Shown in pieces: positions 36,288-48,954 of a stretch of 64,000 nucleotides of DNA. Both the position numbers and the translations under genes were made by a program. Each line of letters starts with the position of its first letter. Position 1 is the stretch's first letter. The stretch is from Vandiemenella viatica (Eukaryota > Arthropoda > Insecta > Orthoptera > Morabidae), in contig JARYHS010008074.1 in the NCBI GenBank assembly GCA_031002005.1, forward strand, positions 5,836,924 to 5,900,923, given 5' to 3'. The notes beneath the pieces were generated by a model. It was not told where the DNA came from and did not search any database. It saw nothing but the letters and a program-made list of their open reading frames with translations.

Positions 36288-38059
36288 GGCTGTCTCGAGT
36301 CAAGCATTATTCTGCCATGTGTCATCACAAAATAACGGTAAATTTGATCTGGATCGAAGATTTCGTCCTGTCTGTCAAATACTTGCTTGACTATAGTGAG
36401 TAACTGGGCTGAATTGGTAGGTATATTGTTCACCTTAAGTTGAAAACGATCAATTGCCTCTGGTTGCGGAAATGTGATGTTTTTTCCATTTGGATGTGCT
36501 ATTCTGGTTAGATGGCGTAAAGCTAGAGTGAGATTTTGTGTTTCCTCGAGCTGCAGATTGTTTTCAAACTCATGGTATATATATTCTGGAGCTATAGCAA
36601 CGTGTCTTGGTTTTTCGTTCACTCGGTTTTCAGAACCGCCACTAATTTTGCAGTAGTTGGATGCCATTGGAACTGGTCCTACCCATCCAAGTCCAGCTCG
36701 TTTTGATTGAGGTCTACGAGAACTATCACAGATGGTGGAAGTAATCTCTGAGTATTGGAGGATAAGTTCATCTGTCTGCGTGCCTTTCCCTTCTTGCAAT
36801 ATTTTCTCCCTATATCTTGCAGCCCTCTCTGCGTTCCTCCTCTTCCTTGATGGCGTATTTCTTGTTTTATTCCTCTTTCTTTTCCTAACTGCTTCATCTA
36901 TTAAGTTGATTATGATGCTCAGTAGTTGATGTTGGTATGGTTTATCCATCCCCTTGGAGTTTCTTTTACTGTCCATAATCTGTTCTGTTTATCAATCTTT
37001 GAAGAAACAGTTGGTATGTCGGACAATCTTTGCCACATTTGTTGCACGATTTTCCCCGTTTTCTGCATGGGATACAAAAAGTTGACTGTAAGGACTTGCT
37101 ACAGCCTTCTTTCTTGTGGCTAGTTTCTCCACAATGTTTGCAAGCGGCCGACGTTTGGGTACAGTGTTTGCTAATATGACCATAATCATAGCAGTGCATA
37201 CATTTTGGTATTACCGTGTAATCTTTTGCAGAGATGGCACAGTATTCTATGTATATTTTTCTTTGTTGCTTTATTTGCTTCCTTATTTCATCACTTACTT
37301 CAATAACCTGATGGACAGTCCTTTTATCTCAGGGGCCTGTTTGAAACTTCACTTGAATCCCTCAAGAAATTGTTGTCTTTCTATTTTTCCTTCCGAATTT
37401 TGCTCATATACTTTTTCTAGGATTTGACACGGCTCAAGTGACGTTGGTACGTCGTACAGAATCAACAATGGTTTCCTTTTCCGCGGCAATTCACACTTCA
37501 GATTTTCGTTTAGTTCTTTATTTTCCATGATTTTTCTTACATCATATTGAGATGCTGTTTCTACGATTACAGCATTATTTGTGCTATGTATTTTGTTTAT
37601 TTTTATCTTATCATTCCCTGGTTTTATGATTCTGGTTAGTTTATCAGCAACCTGTTTTGGAGTTTCTCCATTCTTGGAAGTTATCAAGACGGCTGCACTA
37701 GTAGTTGTTTTTTCTATTTTTGACTTTAATGTAGGTACCATCCCTGATTTTGTCGCAGCTGCATAACTACATGCTGACAATTTTTTCTGCACATTCAGTT
37801 CTCTGTTCTCTTCTCTGAGTGTCCTTATTTCTTTCTTCATCTCTTCATTTCTTCCCTCTATGTGGGCCATAGCCACTGCGAAGGAAGCAAGGTTGTCCTT
37901 AAATTCCCTCAGTTTGAACTCAGTCATTTTTTGGCCTAACAGTTTGTTAACATAATTAACAAATTTTTCGTACCTGCTGTTAACTGTGTCGTTGCACTCC
38001 GATTCGGGATTTAAGCTCTGTTGTATATTGATATTATTGTTACCTTCAGTCGAGCCCAT
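36260..38059 (-). pseudogene. ORF1 Gag-like protein with CCHC knuckles
   Basis: It starts with MGSTEGNNNINIQQS at 38059, has a coiled-coil region (about 37780-37900, EGRNEEMKKEIRTLREENREL), then an RRM-like part with LLILYDVP. The knuckles CMHCYDYGHISKHC and CKHCGETSHKKEGC and a further Cys cluster lie at 36966-37210 in another frame. The C-terminal piece (36260-36976) returns to the first frame. This is the RNA-binding ORF1 protein that packages element RNA. Two frame changes around the zinc region break it. Confidence 0.8.
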
Positions 38060-38440
38060 GATGTCAGCTGAGCCTTGAGGCAGGCGAGGTATTGACTCAC
38101 GTCAGCTGGACGCCAGGCTGCTGACGGTGCGCGCTGACGCACCTGCTCCGTGACGCTGAAGCACTGACGCGACGCAGCGCGACTGCCGCCGATGACCGTT
38201 GACTCGTGGCACTGCTATCCCGTTCAGCAATTGGACAAAATCACTCATACAACGTATGTTTTTGTCCCGCAATTAACGAGAGTTTTTACATGCACTGACA
38301 CACACTATTTACACCAGCACAACTTGTTTCGTCACTTAACGAACGTTTTATCCCTCGCGAAATGCAGTCAGTGGCAAGAGCGACGTGACACACAACCGCA
38401 CGCGGCAGCCATCTTACAGCGCTTTTGAACAAATAGATTT

Positions 38441-39385
38441 TTGGCACTTTTGGCACCTAGTTTTCAATGAAACTCCAAGATAATACACTAAACTAAAACG
38501 CTACAAGGAATCAGACCCGGGAAAGGTCGGGAAATATTACAAAATTACCCTTTAAGACTATTAGTAATAAAAAAATGATTACAAAACGAGTCAGCCTTCA
38601 AGAATGTTCAGAAATAAAGTTGTGCGATACTTTTGGATGTATGTTACTATTATTTCAATTCTAGGTACTTGACTGTACAATATCCATCATTAAAATCCAC
38701 TCTACTCACTTAACATCACTCACAAATTAAAATGGTACAACTTATAATTTTTTTGTATTTGCTTGGTAACAGTACAAACGTCTTGCAATGTGCTCAGAAG
38801 ACAACTGTTCACTGCGTTGGGAATGAAGCTTATCAAAAAAACAAAGCGGGCTGTTGTTCTATTGACATTTGCCTAGAGTCAGGTAGATACGGGATATTGA
38901 AATTTGTTTTTACTTTTGATCGGCTTTGTGTGACGCGGTCTTGTTTGCCCAGAGCTCCATTCGCCGCCACTTTTCACAACAGGCCACACCTTGCAGGTGC
39001 CACGTGGTATGCGCCTCCACGACGAGGACGACCAGTTGAACTTTGGGAGGCTTAATTGTATTTTTTAATAATAAATGTTTTGTCTTATTAGATTTGTACA
39101 GTTATGTAATCTTACAGTAAGTCACAGAAAGGATAAAGTGTGAGAGAATGTATGTTGTGTGTGTATGTGTGTGTGTGTGTGTGTCTGTCTAGGTACAGAC
39201 TATTTTTGACTTACCCCATATCATTTGTACTTTGGACTATGTATAATGCAAAGATACAAATAAATACAAACAAATAAAATAAAAATAAATGTTTATACTG
39301 CTATATGAAACTTCATCCCACACAAATGTTTAATTTACGGTCAGTTTATTCACAAATTCCTTGTGAATAGATAACAATGCAATAA
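38441..39385. other. Spacer with one unassigned ORF and a GT microsatellite
   Basis: A plus-strand ORF at 38732-39055 (107 residues) begins MVQLIIFLYLLGNSTNVLQC, which resembles a signal peptide. It is Cys-containing, ends RRGRPVELWEA, and has AATAAA at about 39070 just downstream. No family is recognised and it may be chance. A (GT)n tract lies at about 39148-39185. Confidence 0.35.
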
Positions 39386-40436
39386 TTGTTTCACTGTTAC
39401 CACAAGTTAAATTGTTTCAAACAGAAAAATATATTTACACGTAATAAACTTAATTCTTTATGCGGAGATAAAGCACCATCATATACCACTGTAAAAAAAA
39501 CTGGTATAACGAATTCAATCGAGGCCGAAATTCGTTTCAGGACGATTTACGCCAGGGTCGTCCAAAATCGGTTGTTGTGCCAGAAAACATCGATGCTGTA
39601 TGTGAAAAAATAAAGCGAGATCATCACGTGACATACCGAGATATTGAGGCATCATTGGGCATTAGTATGACAAGCATCAATAAAATATTTCATAATCATT
39701 TGGCCGTAAAAAATATTTGCTCGCGTTGGATCGCTCAAAAGGAAGCTCGTGTCGATTGGTGCAAGGAAATGTTAAAAAAAATACTTCTAGGTGCATCAAA
39801 GGTTGAGTATAACATATACATAGGTGACGAATCATGGATCTATGCATATGAACCCGAAACAATACAGCGATCGACTGTATGGGTCTTCCAAGACGAGCCA
39901 AATCCGACAAAAGTTTTCGCGAAAGAACCACATTGAAGCAAATGGTTGCCTGTTTCTTCAGCATTACCGGTCACGTGGCGACAGTGGCGTTAGAGCAACG
40001 TAGGACGGTCAACTCTGAATGGTACACGACCATTTGTTTACCAGAAGTCTTTGGAGAAATTCGGAAAAAGTCGAAGAAGGGGCGAATAATTCTTCATCAC
40101 GACAATGCGAGCTGTCACACATCGGCTCAAACAAAGGAATTATTGACCAGCCAAACATCTAATTGATGGGTCATCCGCCGTACGGCCCTGATTTGGCACC
40201 CAATGACTTCTTTTTATTCCCGCACATCAAAAACAAATTACGTGGTCAACCATTTTCGATACCCGAAGAAGCGGTTGATGCATGTTCTAGAGATACCTCC
40301 ATCGAAGTGAAAAAAGTGTTTCGAAAATTGGTTCAAACGCATGTAAAAGTGTATTGATCTTCACAGCGAATATTTTTGAGAAACAATAAAACTAATTTCA
40401 ATCATAAATTTTTTTTCATTATTAGGCCATAAATAT
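39386..40436 (+). mobile_element. mariner transposon, degraded transposase
   Basis: Transposase pieces in four successive frame blocks cover 39386-40357. Helix-turn-helix segments come first (CGDKAPSYTTVKK, then VTYRDIEASLGISMTSI). The catalytic Asps follow: GDESWIY (39826-39828), HHDNASCH (40101-40103) and PDLAPNDFFLFP (40205-40207). The last two are 104 nt apart, one nucleotide short of the D34D spacing, matching a 1-nt loss near 40160. All three Asps persist but frameshifts at about 39560, 39900 and 40160 kill it. The C-terminus ends at a TGA near 40357. Inverted terminal repeats are not clear; the right end is probably near 40436 (attaggccataaatat). Confidence 0.9.
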
Positions 40437-41639
40437 AAATAGCAACCTTCGTACCCCTGTTGGTTGTACGTCATTACGCTCGTATTCAAAATAATGTTCT
40501 TGTATGAGGCAGAGAATATTTACCAATCGTTTAAAAACGTTACACATCTCATTACCATTAGCAATGTTTAAAGGTATACGTGTTGTCGCATGGAATTTCA
40601 TAAAGTGCAAGAAATAAACGGACTAATTGAAGGCAAGAGAGGCTTATGAACAAAAGAGACAGTGTACAAAACTCACATTAATCTCATTGTTGTTGTGTTG
40701 TGTCGCAAGGGATTGATTGAATTTTTATACAAAATACAGATAAGTGCCCTCAATTTGTGATTGCTTGCCACAGTTCTCATGAAAGCATAACAGAATCGAT
40801 ACATAGATTGGTCTGGGTAGACAGACGATATAGGTTTGAACTTGATGGCAAAAATGCATGCTTTCGAATAGACCACTAATGCTTTCGGTAACAGCAAACA
40901 GACGCAGAAATATTTCTGAAACACTTAATAGCTGAGTAAATAGTTGTGTCATTGGGAAACCGAAATGTATTTGAAGATTTATATAAGGCGACCACTTAAT
41001 GTATTCATTTCACAACCTTTCACCTAGCGCACCCTCCGACTGTGTTGGGAAACTATGAAGTATTTGCAGGCGAGCGTTTAATGCCTGAGCAAATACCTTC
41101 ACCGAGTACACCTTTGCAAACACGTCTCAGGGGTGGGTTTTCAACGGCAAGAGAGAGAGAGACAATGTGAAATATCTTCGCAGATTGAGGATTCCGCTGT
41201 AAGGTGCTGCCATCTAACGAAAGTTATGCGAGTTACGGCGGCAGACGAACGCCCATGTTGCAACAGATGCCTCGGCGGCTGAGCAAGTACCTACATGTCC
41301 ACTCATGTGCAAACACTCCTCAGACGCGGATTTTCCCCCACAATACAAGGATAGAAGAACTCGTGGCGATGTGGAATGTCTGGGCAGATTGAGGTTTCTG
41401 TCGTAAGGAGCGGCCACATGGCCACGCCCCCTATACTCTGATTGACCGATTCAAAAGTCAGCCTAGCCGCCATTGGTCCATTTTGAATCGCCCGCCAATC
41501 GGATGTGACGTCACGGAGGATGTAAAAGTGGAAGGGAAGCCGCCATTTTGTGTCACGTGATCGGAAGTGCAGATGGGTTGCTCTCTTATTATCCATCTAC
41601 TCCCACCTATTAATCGTAATCAACCATTAGTTTTTTATT
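40437..41639. other. Non-coding stretch with an imperfect tandem duplication
   Basis: Two related blocks, about 41089-41212 and 41281-41420, share gagcaaRtacct, tttgcaaacac, cctcag, gcagattgaggWttc and gtaaggWgc in the same order about 190 bp apart. No coding similarity is seen. The following 41420-41640 is GC-richer and unassigned. Confidence 0.5.
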
Positions 41640-42895
41640 TGTGTAGTTAGTCAGCTGAGTCTCTTCTCATTTATCTTCATCCCATGTTTACCAACCCAAC
41701 TAGACATCCTGACCAGATCACCCTACAGATGTTTACAGTCCTCTACAATTTTAATCCTTTTATACAGCATTATATCATCCTCAAACGGTCTAATTTCATA
41801 TATATAACAATCAACACAATTATTCATTAGAATAATGAATAGCAATGGTCCATATACGCTATCCTGTGACACTCCATTTTTACTTCCACTTCTTTTGATA
41901 GTGCATTTCATACACTATCTTTCTGTTTTCTTCCTTTCCACAATTTTTCTACCCAGCAAATAACGTTCTCATCCATTCCAATAGTTTTTACCTCACTTTC
42001 TACCATTTTATCACTCACTCTGTCAAAAGCCTTCGAAAGATCTAGTTTTACAGTATCAATTTGACCTCTCTTGTCCGTTTCATCTGAAATACCTTCCATA
42101 TATCCAAAAACTGAGATTCGCATGAATATCCTTTCCTATAGCCATGTTGCCTGCTTGAAAACCACTTACGTTCCTCACATATATTTCTGATGTGGTTGCA
42201 TATCAATCTTTCCATTAATTTACCTACCACTGATGTCAAACTGATCGGTCTGTAATTTTCGACTCTATTTCTCGCCCTTCCTTTATGTACCGACACTACT
42301 ACCGCACTTTTCCAGTCCTGTGGTAAGCAGCAAGTATCCAGACTCAATTTAAATAATATTTCAAGATAAGGTACAATGTCACATCCAGCTATCTTTAAGA
42401 TATCTGTAGTAATATTATGTACACCAGCCTGTTTATGTTTTTTCAGTTTTCTTATTTCTTTCATGATATCCTCAGGATGAATTTCAAATTTTTTGGCCTG
42501 TTTATTTCTAATTGTGTTATTAAGCTCGTTCTTCGAGTTACACCCACCCGTTTCTAAGTCATTGTCCCTAATGCTCTCACGAAACCAGTTACTTAAATCT
42601 CTGCCTTTTTTAAATCCTCAGTATCTTATTCTCCATCCTTATCTATAAGCGTCTCAATATCTCCCTCCCTCTCAGTTTTCTAATATAGCCATAGAAATTT
42701 CTAGATGCATCGGTCAATGGTCCCCCTGCACTGACAATACTCTTCATAATCACATCTTTAGCCACCTTCTTTGCTGTTATTATGTCCTTGTTTCATTGTT
42801 TTAAATTTTCCCTACTACCCTGATGTATCTTAACTCTATTACGTTCTCTTCTTACCAATCTCTTTAACCTTTTATTTCATTTATTGCTTCCTTTA
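41640..42895 (-). pseudogene. Jockey/CR1-like reverse transcriptase fragment
   Basis: On minus, NYRPISLTSVVGKLMERLI (about 42240), VKLDLSKAFDRVSDK (motif A, about 42030), SVYGPLLFIILMN (about 41840) and PFEDDIMLYK (41774-41785 region) are the RT motifs in order. The catalytic box is FEDD where FADD is usual; both Asps remain. The N-terminal linker continues to about 42890 (ASRNFYGYIRKLRGRE). The C-terminal part of ORF2 beyond the palm is missing. Frameshifts at about 42050-42120 and 41910 break it. The right edge abuts the 3' repeat of the RTE element. Confidence 0.8.
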
Positions 42896-42932
<37 letters not shown>

Positions 42933-42933
42933 G
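42896..42933 (-). repeat. (AAT)n tail of RTE element
   Basis: About twelve ATT units on plus ((AAT)n on minus) end the RTE element on its 3' side. RTE-clade elements often end in short tandem repeats instead of poly-A, so this probably marks the true 3' terminus. Confidence 0.7.
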
Positions 42934-43022
42934 TAGCTATATCGATCCATTTTTCAGGATGTAGCCTCTTTAAGCCTAATGAGCTATATATTAGAATTTA
43001 ATTCTACATATTTTTGCTGTAG

Positions 43023-44216
43023 TTATTTCCAGGCCGATCGATCCTGAGCCGCCCTCTTCCAGTTCACGCCTTTAACTCGACGTATATCCTTATCCCAGCG
43101 ATCCGGGGGTCTTCCTCTTGCTCTTTTCAGGTTTCTTGGTATCCAATCCAGCACTACCGTAGTCCATCTTTCATCTCTTTTGCGAGCAACATGACCGGCC
43201 CATTGCCATTTTTGGGTCATGACTCTTTTTAAGATGTCTGTTACTTTAGTTATTGAACGGATGTGCACGGCCCTTTTCCTGTCTCTTCTTGTAAACTCTA
43301 GCATTGCTCTTTCCATACTTCGCTGGGCAGTTCTCAGTTTTTGCTTCGTGTGACTATTTAGGGTCCAAGTCTGGCAGGCATATGTGAGGACCGGTAATAC
43401 ACATTGTTCAAATAACTGTTTTTTAAGATGTACTGGCATGTTCGATTTAAAAACTATGGAATTTCTTCCTTTATATACAAGTTGAATATTAACTGGGATA
43501 AGCCTCTATCTTGTCTCACACCATTTTAAACTGATTCATGTCTCTCGTGGTTCTCTACTTTTATTGTAGCCTCTTGATTCTTATATAGTTTACGAAGTAT
43601 TCTTCTATCTCGATATTTTAAACCTGAATTCTTTAAAATTTTGAACATCTTGCCCCACCTAACATTATCAAAAGCTTATCCTCAATCAATAAACGCCATA
43701 AAAATATCTTTGTTTTTCCTGATCCGCCCTTCAAGGATTAATCTTAATGCCAGAATCGCTTCCCTTGTACCGCGACTTTTCCTAAACCCAAACTGATCTT
43801 CACCAGCCATCTTTTCTACTGCCCTTTGCATTCTTCTGTATATTATTCTGGTCATTAATTTCGAAGCATGTGATATTAGACTAATAGTGCGATAATTGTC
43901 TCATTTGTTGGCTTGTGCTTTCTTTGGAAGTCTGAAGATGATATTTTTTTATTAAAATCAGTTGGAATTTCTCCCATTTCATAACTTTTTGATATCAGCT
44001 TGAATAATATTTCGATTCCTTCTTCTCCTAGGGATTTAAAAAGTACTGCAGGAATCTCATCAATTCCAACTGCCTTATTTGCTTTTAAGTCATTCATAGC
44101 TCTCTCAATTTCTGTCCTCAAAACAGTATCTCGTAAGTCATCAATGTCAACATCACCTTCCTTTTCCATTACAGTATCGTCCAAGTCATTCCAATCATTT
44201 CTTGATGTATTCCTTC
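43023..44216 (-). pseudogene. RTE reverse transcriptase and C-terminal tail
   Basis: The RT entry (43876-44184) reads ERAMNDLKANKAVGIDEIPAVLFKSLGEEG. A degraded palm follows (QFGFRKSRGTREAI near 43770-43810, then AFDNVRWGKMF near 43650). After GLSQLIFNLYI (about 43480-43510) the sequence goes straight to the tail (43023-43439: VLTYACQTWTL, QRSMERAMLEFTRRDR, KWQWAGHVARK, RWDKDIRRVKGVNWKRAAQDR). The catalytic Asp-Asp box is therefore deleted. This tail is typical of the RTE proteins often labelled craniofacial development protein 2-like in insects. Confidence 0.85.
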
Positions 44217-44479
44217 CATCGCACAGTGGGGTATTTAACCTAAAAAGCTGGTCAAAAATATTTACCTAATCTACCGTACTTTAAATGTACCTCTAAGCAT
44301 AAAGTTAGTTTAAAATTACAATTTAGATTTAATTTAAAGTAATGAAATACATAGGTAGAAAATCTAAACGTAGTTACACATTTATTTCGTTCAAAACTAA
44401 ATTTATATATGAAAGTTTGATTTTCATAGTAATATAAATAAAAATAGAACCACAAAATAACATATAAAGTGCATGAATA

Positions 44480-45419
44480 TTATGTACATAATTGATTGCG
44501 TATTGTAGACAAATTTTGGAAGAAAATTTTAATTAGCACTGGGAGAATTAACTCATGAGAATAAGTTTTACTCTCATTTTTAACCATCAATCTCCTCTTC
44601 CAATTCGTCCTCATCACTTCGCTGCTTTCGAATGATAACTCTCCTGTGAGCAGAAGTTGTTGAGCTTCTTCAGAAGAAGGTCTCGTTTTCTTTTGAGCCT
44701 TCAGCCGAGAACATGAAATGAATGGATCAGAACTAAGTAAAAGTGTAAGATTCACTTGAAAATTTCCTTGAAAAATTCTGCCTATACAGCCGGAAATGTT
44801 TATTTCGTGCTTCAGCAGCCTCTTCGGATAACTGTCCAATCGGGAGTAAAGCATGTGAAATAACTGAAGCATCATGCATTAAGATTTTGTGTATGGTTTT
44901 AGACATAGGGTGCCAGTTGTATAGCTTTACATATAGTTTGGCTGTTTCCAGTGCATACTTAGAGAGTTTGTCTTTGTCGATGTGATGACCACTTGTAATT
45001 ACTTCTAAAATAACCTTCAACTTGGAAATGAGGTTAACGTCAAGCCCTGTTATTTCCGCAGATTTAACTGAGTCAGCGTGTTCCCATCATTAGTGTTGCC
45101 GAATCCTGCTTGGGAATATCAACCAAAAGGTCCATTACTTCTTTAAAAGAGTTTTGTATTCTTTGTTTTGCGGCAGATACAACTTCTTTGTCAGCGGTAC
45201 TTCTAATCTGCCATTTATTGATTCGTATCTTGTATGACAAGTGAAGTAACGATTCAAAAAATCTGATTCTTGCATGGAGAATCGAGAGTCCAAACTTAAA
45301 CGTTTGAGGATCTTCTTTTTTTTTGTCAAGTTGTTAAAATTTTTGGATGTGTCTTTGGATATATAGCATCGCATTGTAGAAGTTGTATTTTCCATGTAAG
45401 TAAACCTGTCATCTATCAA
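44480..45419 (-). pseudogene. Transib (RAG1-related) transposase C-terminal part
   Basis: Hallmarks of Transib C-termini are present: YNWHPMSKTIHKILMHDA, ALLPIGQLSEEAAEARNKHF, and a downstream SSDPFIS near 44720. Upstream come a SVKSAEITGLDVN-like segment near 45050 and LVDIPKQ near 45110. Transib transposases are the closest relatives of RAG1. Frames shift near 45030-45135 and between 44733 and 44875, and the N-terminal half with two catalytic Asps is absent, so it is inactive. Confidence 0.85.
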
Positions 45420-45620
45420 CTCTTCACCACATTATTTCATTATTAAAAAAAAATGTTTCCTGGATACAATCTTCACAGAAGTGGCCTCGTCAGGTTCTGC
45501 AAACATGGACAAACCCACACCTTCAGTAATACGTAGATCAGAAACGGGCATACATGTGCAGGTAAACATGCAGAATAGGTGTGATTAGAAGGCTGTGATT
45601 TCTCAGAGTATAGTTCCTAC

Positions 45621-45650
45621 CATGGAGGAAGGAATATACCTTCCTCCATG
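45621..45650. mobile_element. 30-bp P-type excision scar
   Basis: The insert is CATGGAGGAAGG, aatata, CCTTCCTCCATG: a 12-bp perfect inverted repeat that equals the terminal repeat of the P-like MITE at 51049-52246. It is flanked by the 8-bp duplication GTTCCTAC (45613-45620 and 45651-45658). The opposite foldback arm (about 49865-49880) has a single GTAGGAAC and no insert, so this is a true insertion. P-type transposases cut inside the terminal repeats and leave such stubs. Confidence 0.85.
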
Positions 45651-45789
45651 GTTCCTACCTGCCGCCTTAGGACGGCGCCACCAGCGCACAGAGACCGCGC
45701 ATTTGAAATAAAGTTTCAAGACGAAAAGAAAACAAAGTTGTAGGAGCGCGCATTTGAAATAGGAGCCACAGTTTCAAGACGAATATCAC

Positions 45790-47280
45790 TCATGGTCAAT
45801 AACATCACCACGTTTTAAATTTCCAAGTGGAACCATGTTTTATTCGTATAATAAGTGTATTTTAATGATGTACGATGTATTCCAGTAAATTTAAAAAGCT
45901 ATATATACCCAACCTAATTTTCGCACTTTTCCTGCATTAGCGCCGTCCAGACGCAACTTATCCATGGTCAGTAAAATCACGACGTTGTAATTCCCATGTG
46001 GAACCATGTTTAATTTGTGTCACAAGTGTACCTTAAGTATTTACGATGTATTTCAGTAAATTAAAAAAGCCATACATACCCAATCTAATTTTCACACTTG
46101 TCCTACATTAGCGCCGTCCAGACGCAACTTATACATGGTCAGTAAAATCACAACGTTGTAATTCCCATGTGGAACCATGTTTTATTCGTGTCACAAATGT
46201 ACTTTAAGTATATACAATGTATTTCAGTAAATTTAAAAAGCCATATATACCCAATCTAATTTTCACACTTGTCCTGCATTAGCGCCGTCCAGACGCAACT
46301 TATCCATGGTCAGTAAAATCAGGACGGTGTAATTCCCATGTGGAACCATGTTTTATTTGTGTCACAAGTGTACCTTAAGTATATACGATGTATTTCAGTA
46401 AATTAAAAAAGCCATATATACCCAATCTAATTTTCGCACTTGTCCTGCATTAGCGCCGTCCCGACGCAACTTATCCATGGTCAGTAAAATCACGACGGTG
46501 TAATTCCCATGTGGAACCATGTTTTATTTGTGTCACAAGTGTACCTTAAGTATATACGAATATATTGTCAGTAAATTAAAAAAGCCATATATACCCAATT
46601 CTAATTTTCGCACTTGTCCTGCATTAGCGCCGTCCAGACGCAACTTATACTGGTCAGTAAAAATCACAACGTTGTAATTCCCAAGTGGAACCATGTTTTA
46701 TTCGTGTCACAAATGTACTTTAAGTATATACAATGTAATTTCAGTAAATTTAAAAAGCCATATATACCCAATCTAATTTTCACACTTGTACTGATTAGCG
46801 CCGTCCAGACGCAACTTATACATGGTCAGTAAAATCACAAACGTTGTAATTCCCAAGTGGAACCATGTTTTATTCGTGTCACAAATGTACTTTAAGATAT
46901 ACAATGTATTTCTAGTAAATTTAAAAAGCCATATATACCCAATCTAATTTTCACACTTGTATTGATTAGCGCCGTCCAGACGCAACTTATACATGGTCAG
47001 TAAAATCACAACGTTGTAATTCCCATGTGGAACCATGTTTTATTCGTGTCACAAATGTACTTTAAGGTATATACAATGTATTTCAGTAAATTTAAAAAGC
47101 CATATATACCCATATCTAATTTTCAACACTTGTCCTGCATTAGCGCCGTCCAGACGCAACTTATCCATGGTCAGTAAAATCACGACGGTGTAATTGCCAA
47201 GTGGAACCATGTTTTATTCGTGTCAAAAGTGTACTTTAATGATATAAGATGTATTTTTGTAAATTTTCCAGCCAAATATA
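45790..47280 (+). repeat. 171-bp tandem repeats, left arm
   Basis: The block cgccgtccagacgcaactta recurs with anchors 45941, 46112, 46283, 46454, 46628, 46799, 46970 and 47144, spacings 171 to 174 bp. Each unit also carries ggaaccatgttttattcgtg and catatatacccaatctaat. Units differ at a few per cent and by 1-3 bp indels. Outer units are more divergent than central ones. Confidence 0.9.
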
Positions 47281-48495
47281 CAGTCTCTAATTTTCTATAA
47301 TGTTTTGCATATTCTGCATCTGCTGTGGCGATACTGGAATTGTCAGTATACGATCTACCCTTTAATTTCGTACCTGGAACGTAGTTTCATTTAAAGATTT
47401 CCACTAGTTGTACACGCGTTTTCCTTGACCACAATTTTTATTTATTTATTTTTTTACTTGTGGCTTTACACCTCGTTTACATTGAGGTAATTAGATGCGG
47501 GATGGGAATGTTGATAATGAATGGGAAGTAATTCGTCCTTGACCTTTTGAAGGAATCATTCCGGCATTTTCCTGGAGTAATTTGGGTAAACCATGTAGCT
47601 CGCCAATGCGAAGGTCAGAGCGCTAACCATTCATCCGCTACGCTCGGGTTGTTGAGAAAAACCAGCAACATTTGTTTGGCAGAAGTAGGTGGCTAGTAAC
47701 TGAACGTGTTGGGTGAGAGGTAACGCCCTGGTTGAGCATTCGGGTGGACGTGCCTACAAATCCCTGTCGGGTAATCGAGATTTTGGTTTTCTATGGTTTA
47801 CCCAAATCCCTCCACGTTATTACTGGAATGGTTCCTTTGAAGGGACAATGGATGATTTTTTCCGTTTCTTTGACAAAGCGTAAAGCTGGAAGGATTCTTC
47901 TTCTTTTTTTTATTTTTATTTGTTTAAAAAGAAAAACAAACTGAAAAAAGGTATAAATTGAAATGGGTGCTTGGGACAACTATATATTTTTTTTCTCCCT
48001 GTCTACAATAACATTGGAATACAAATCAATAATAATAATGCAGCTTGGTTACATGAGATATAATAATCCATGTAAGGGTACCGAAGAGGAGCAAGATTTG
48101 GTTTTCATGACGATTTTAACATTCTCTATTGATCATATCAGGGAAAAAAAAGGTAAAGCATCGCCTGCAAATTTGCAAAGTCACAAACATTCCAATAGTG
48201 AGATGTTATTTAGAATGAGAAGTGGTGATGAGGACATCGTCAATTCTAGCAATCTACTGATAGTTATGTCAAAAACCGATTATTGAAATGGTTTTAAAAA
48301 AAAGGTAGTTCCATTAAGGTGATAAGCATTCCCACAAGCGAATATTAAATATTAAATTATCACACAATAACATCATATAATTCCCATAGGTGTCTTAAGT
48401 AACTAGCAGAATAGAGTATGTAGTAAGCAGTATATAATTTTACAAATATTCCGACAAAAACAACTGTTCTGGTGTTCCTTTTTTTTTTTTTTGTT

Positions 48496-48527
<32 letters not shown>

Positions 48528-48954
48528 TTTTTTTTTGTTCGCTGTTGCTCCAGACCGACACGTTTACATAATTAGACCTAACCCCCCCCCCCTCCCCCTA
48601 CACAGTTCGGTTTAAAATTTGTTGAAAATGTAACTTATTAAATTTGATGCTCTGGAAGGTCCTGTGGAGATTGAGACTTTGACTATGTAGCACTGATATT
48701 GGCCGTTAGGAATGCATGACTAGGCTGTGCATTATTAATCAGGTAAGAAGACATATTTTCGAAATTGCTGAACAATAATTCAATAAATAATTCCGTCAGA
48801 ACATGTTGTTCTGACGATATTATTTATTCAATTCTTGTTCATCAACTGCGAAGTAAGACCTATTACAGATTAATCAGCAGTATTTGTTCATTGGGGCAGA
48901 AATAGAATATGTAGCAAGCGCCTGCGTGGTTTGTCTGTAAGGTAGTTGTCACAA
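47281..48954. other. Foldback loop: SINE scraps, poly-T and hairpin
   Basis: A minus-strand SINE lies at about 47480-47650 (gaaggaatcattccggcatt, A-box-like gctaaccattcatccgcta). A plus-strand SINE lies at about 47705-47890 (ggttgagcattcgggtgg, tggaatggttcctttgaag). A run of about 60 mostly T bases is at 48479-48538, and a C-rich tract at 48582-48599. A 73-bp imperfect palindrome at 48769-48841 has a perfect core GTCAGAACA/TGTTCTGAC. The ORF at 47963-48286 matches nothing known. Confidence 0.6.

Larger units (their letters stand above)
32431..38440 (-). mobile_element. R1/Jockey-group non-LTR retrotransposon, nearly full length
   Basis: On minus: a GC-rich 5' region (38060-38430), ORF1 with zinc knuckles (36260-38059), ORF2 with endonuclease and reverse transcriptase (32649-36287), and a 3' UTR ending before about 32431. 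Both ORFs are broken by frameshifts and stops, and ORF2 has expanded by an internal 186-bp tandem array. No poly-A tail or target duplication was found. Order, CCHC knuckles and the C-terminal Cys/His cluster all fit this group. Confidence 0.85.

Noticed and set aside
38732..39055. Secreted Cys-containing small protein gene
   Set aside because: A signal-peptide-like start and a nearby AATAAA are suggestive, but nothing else supports a gene. Kept only as a note in the spacer entry.
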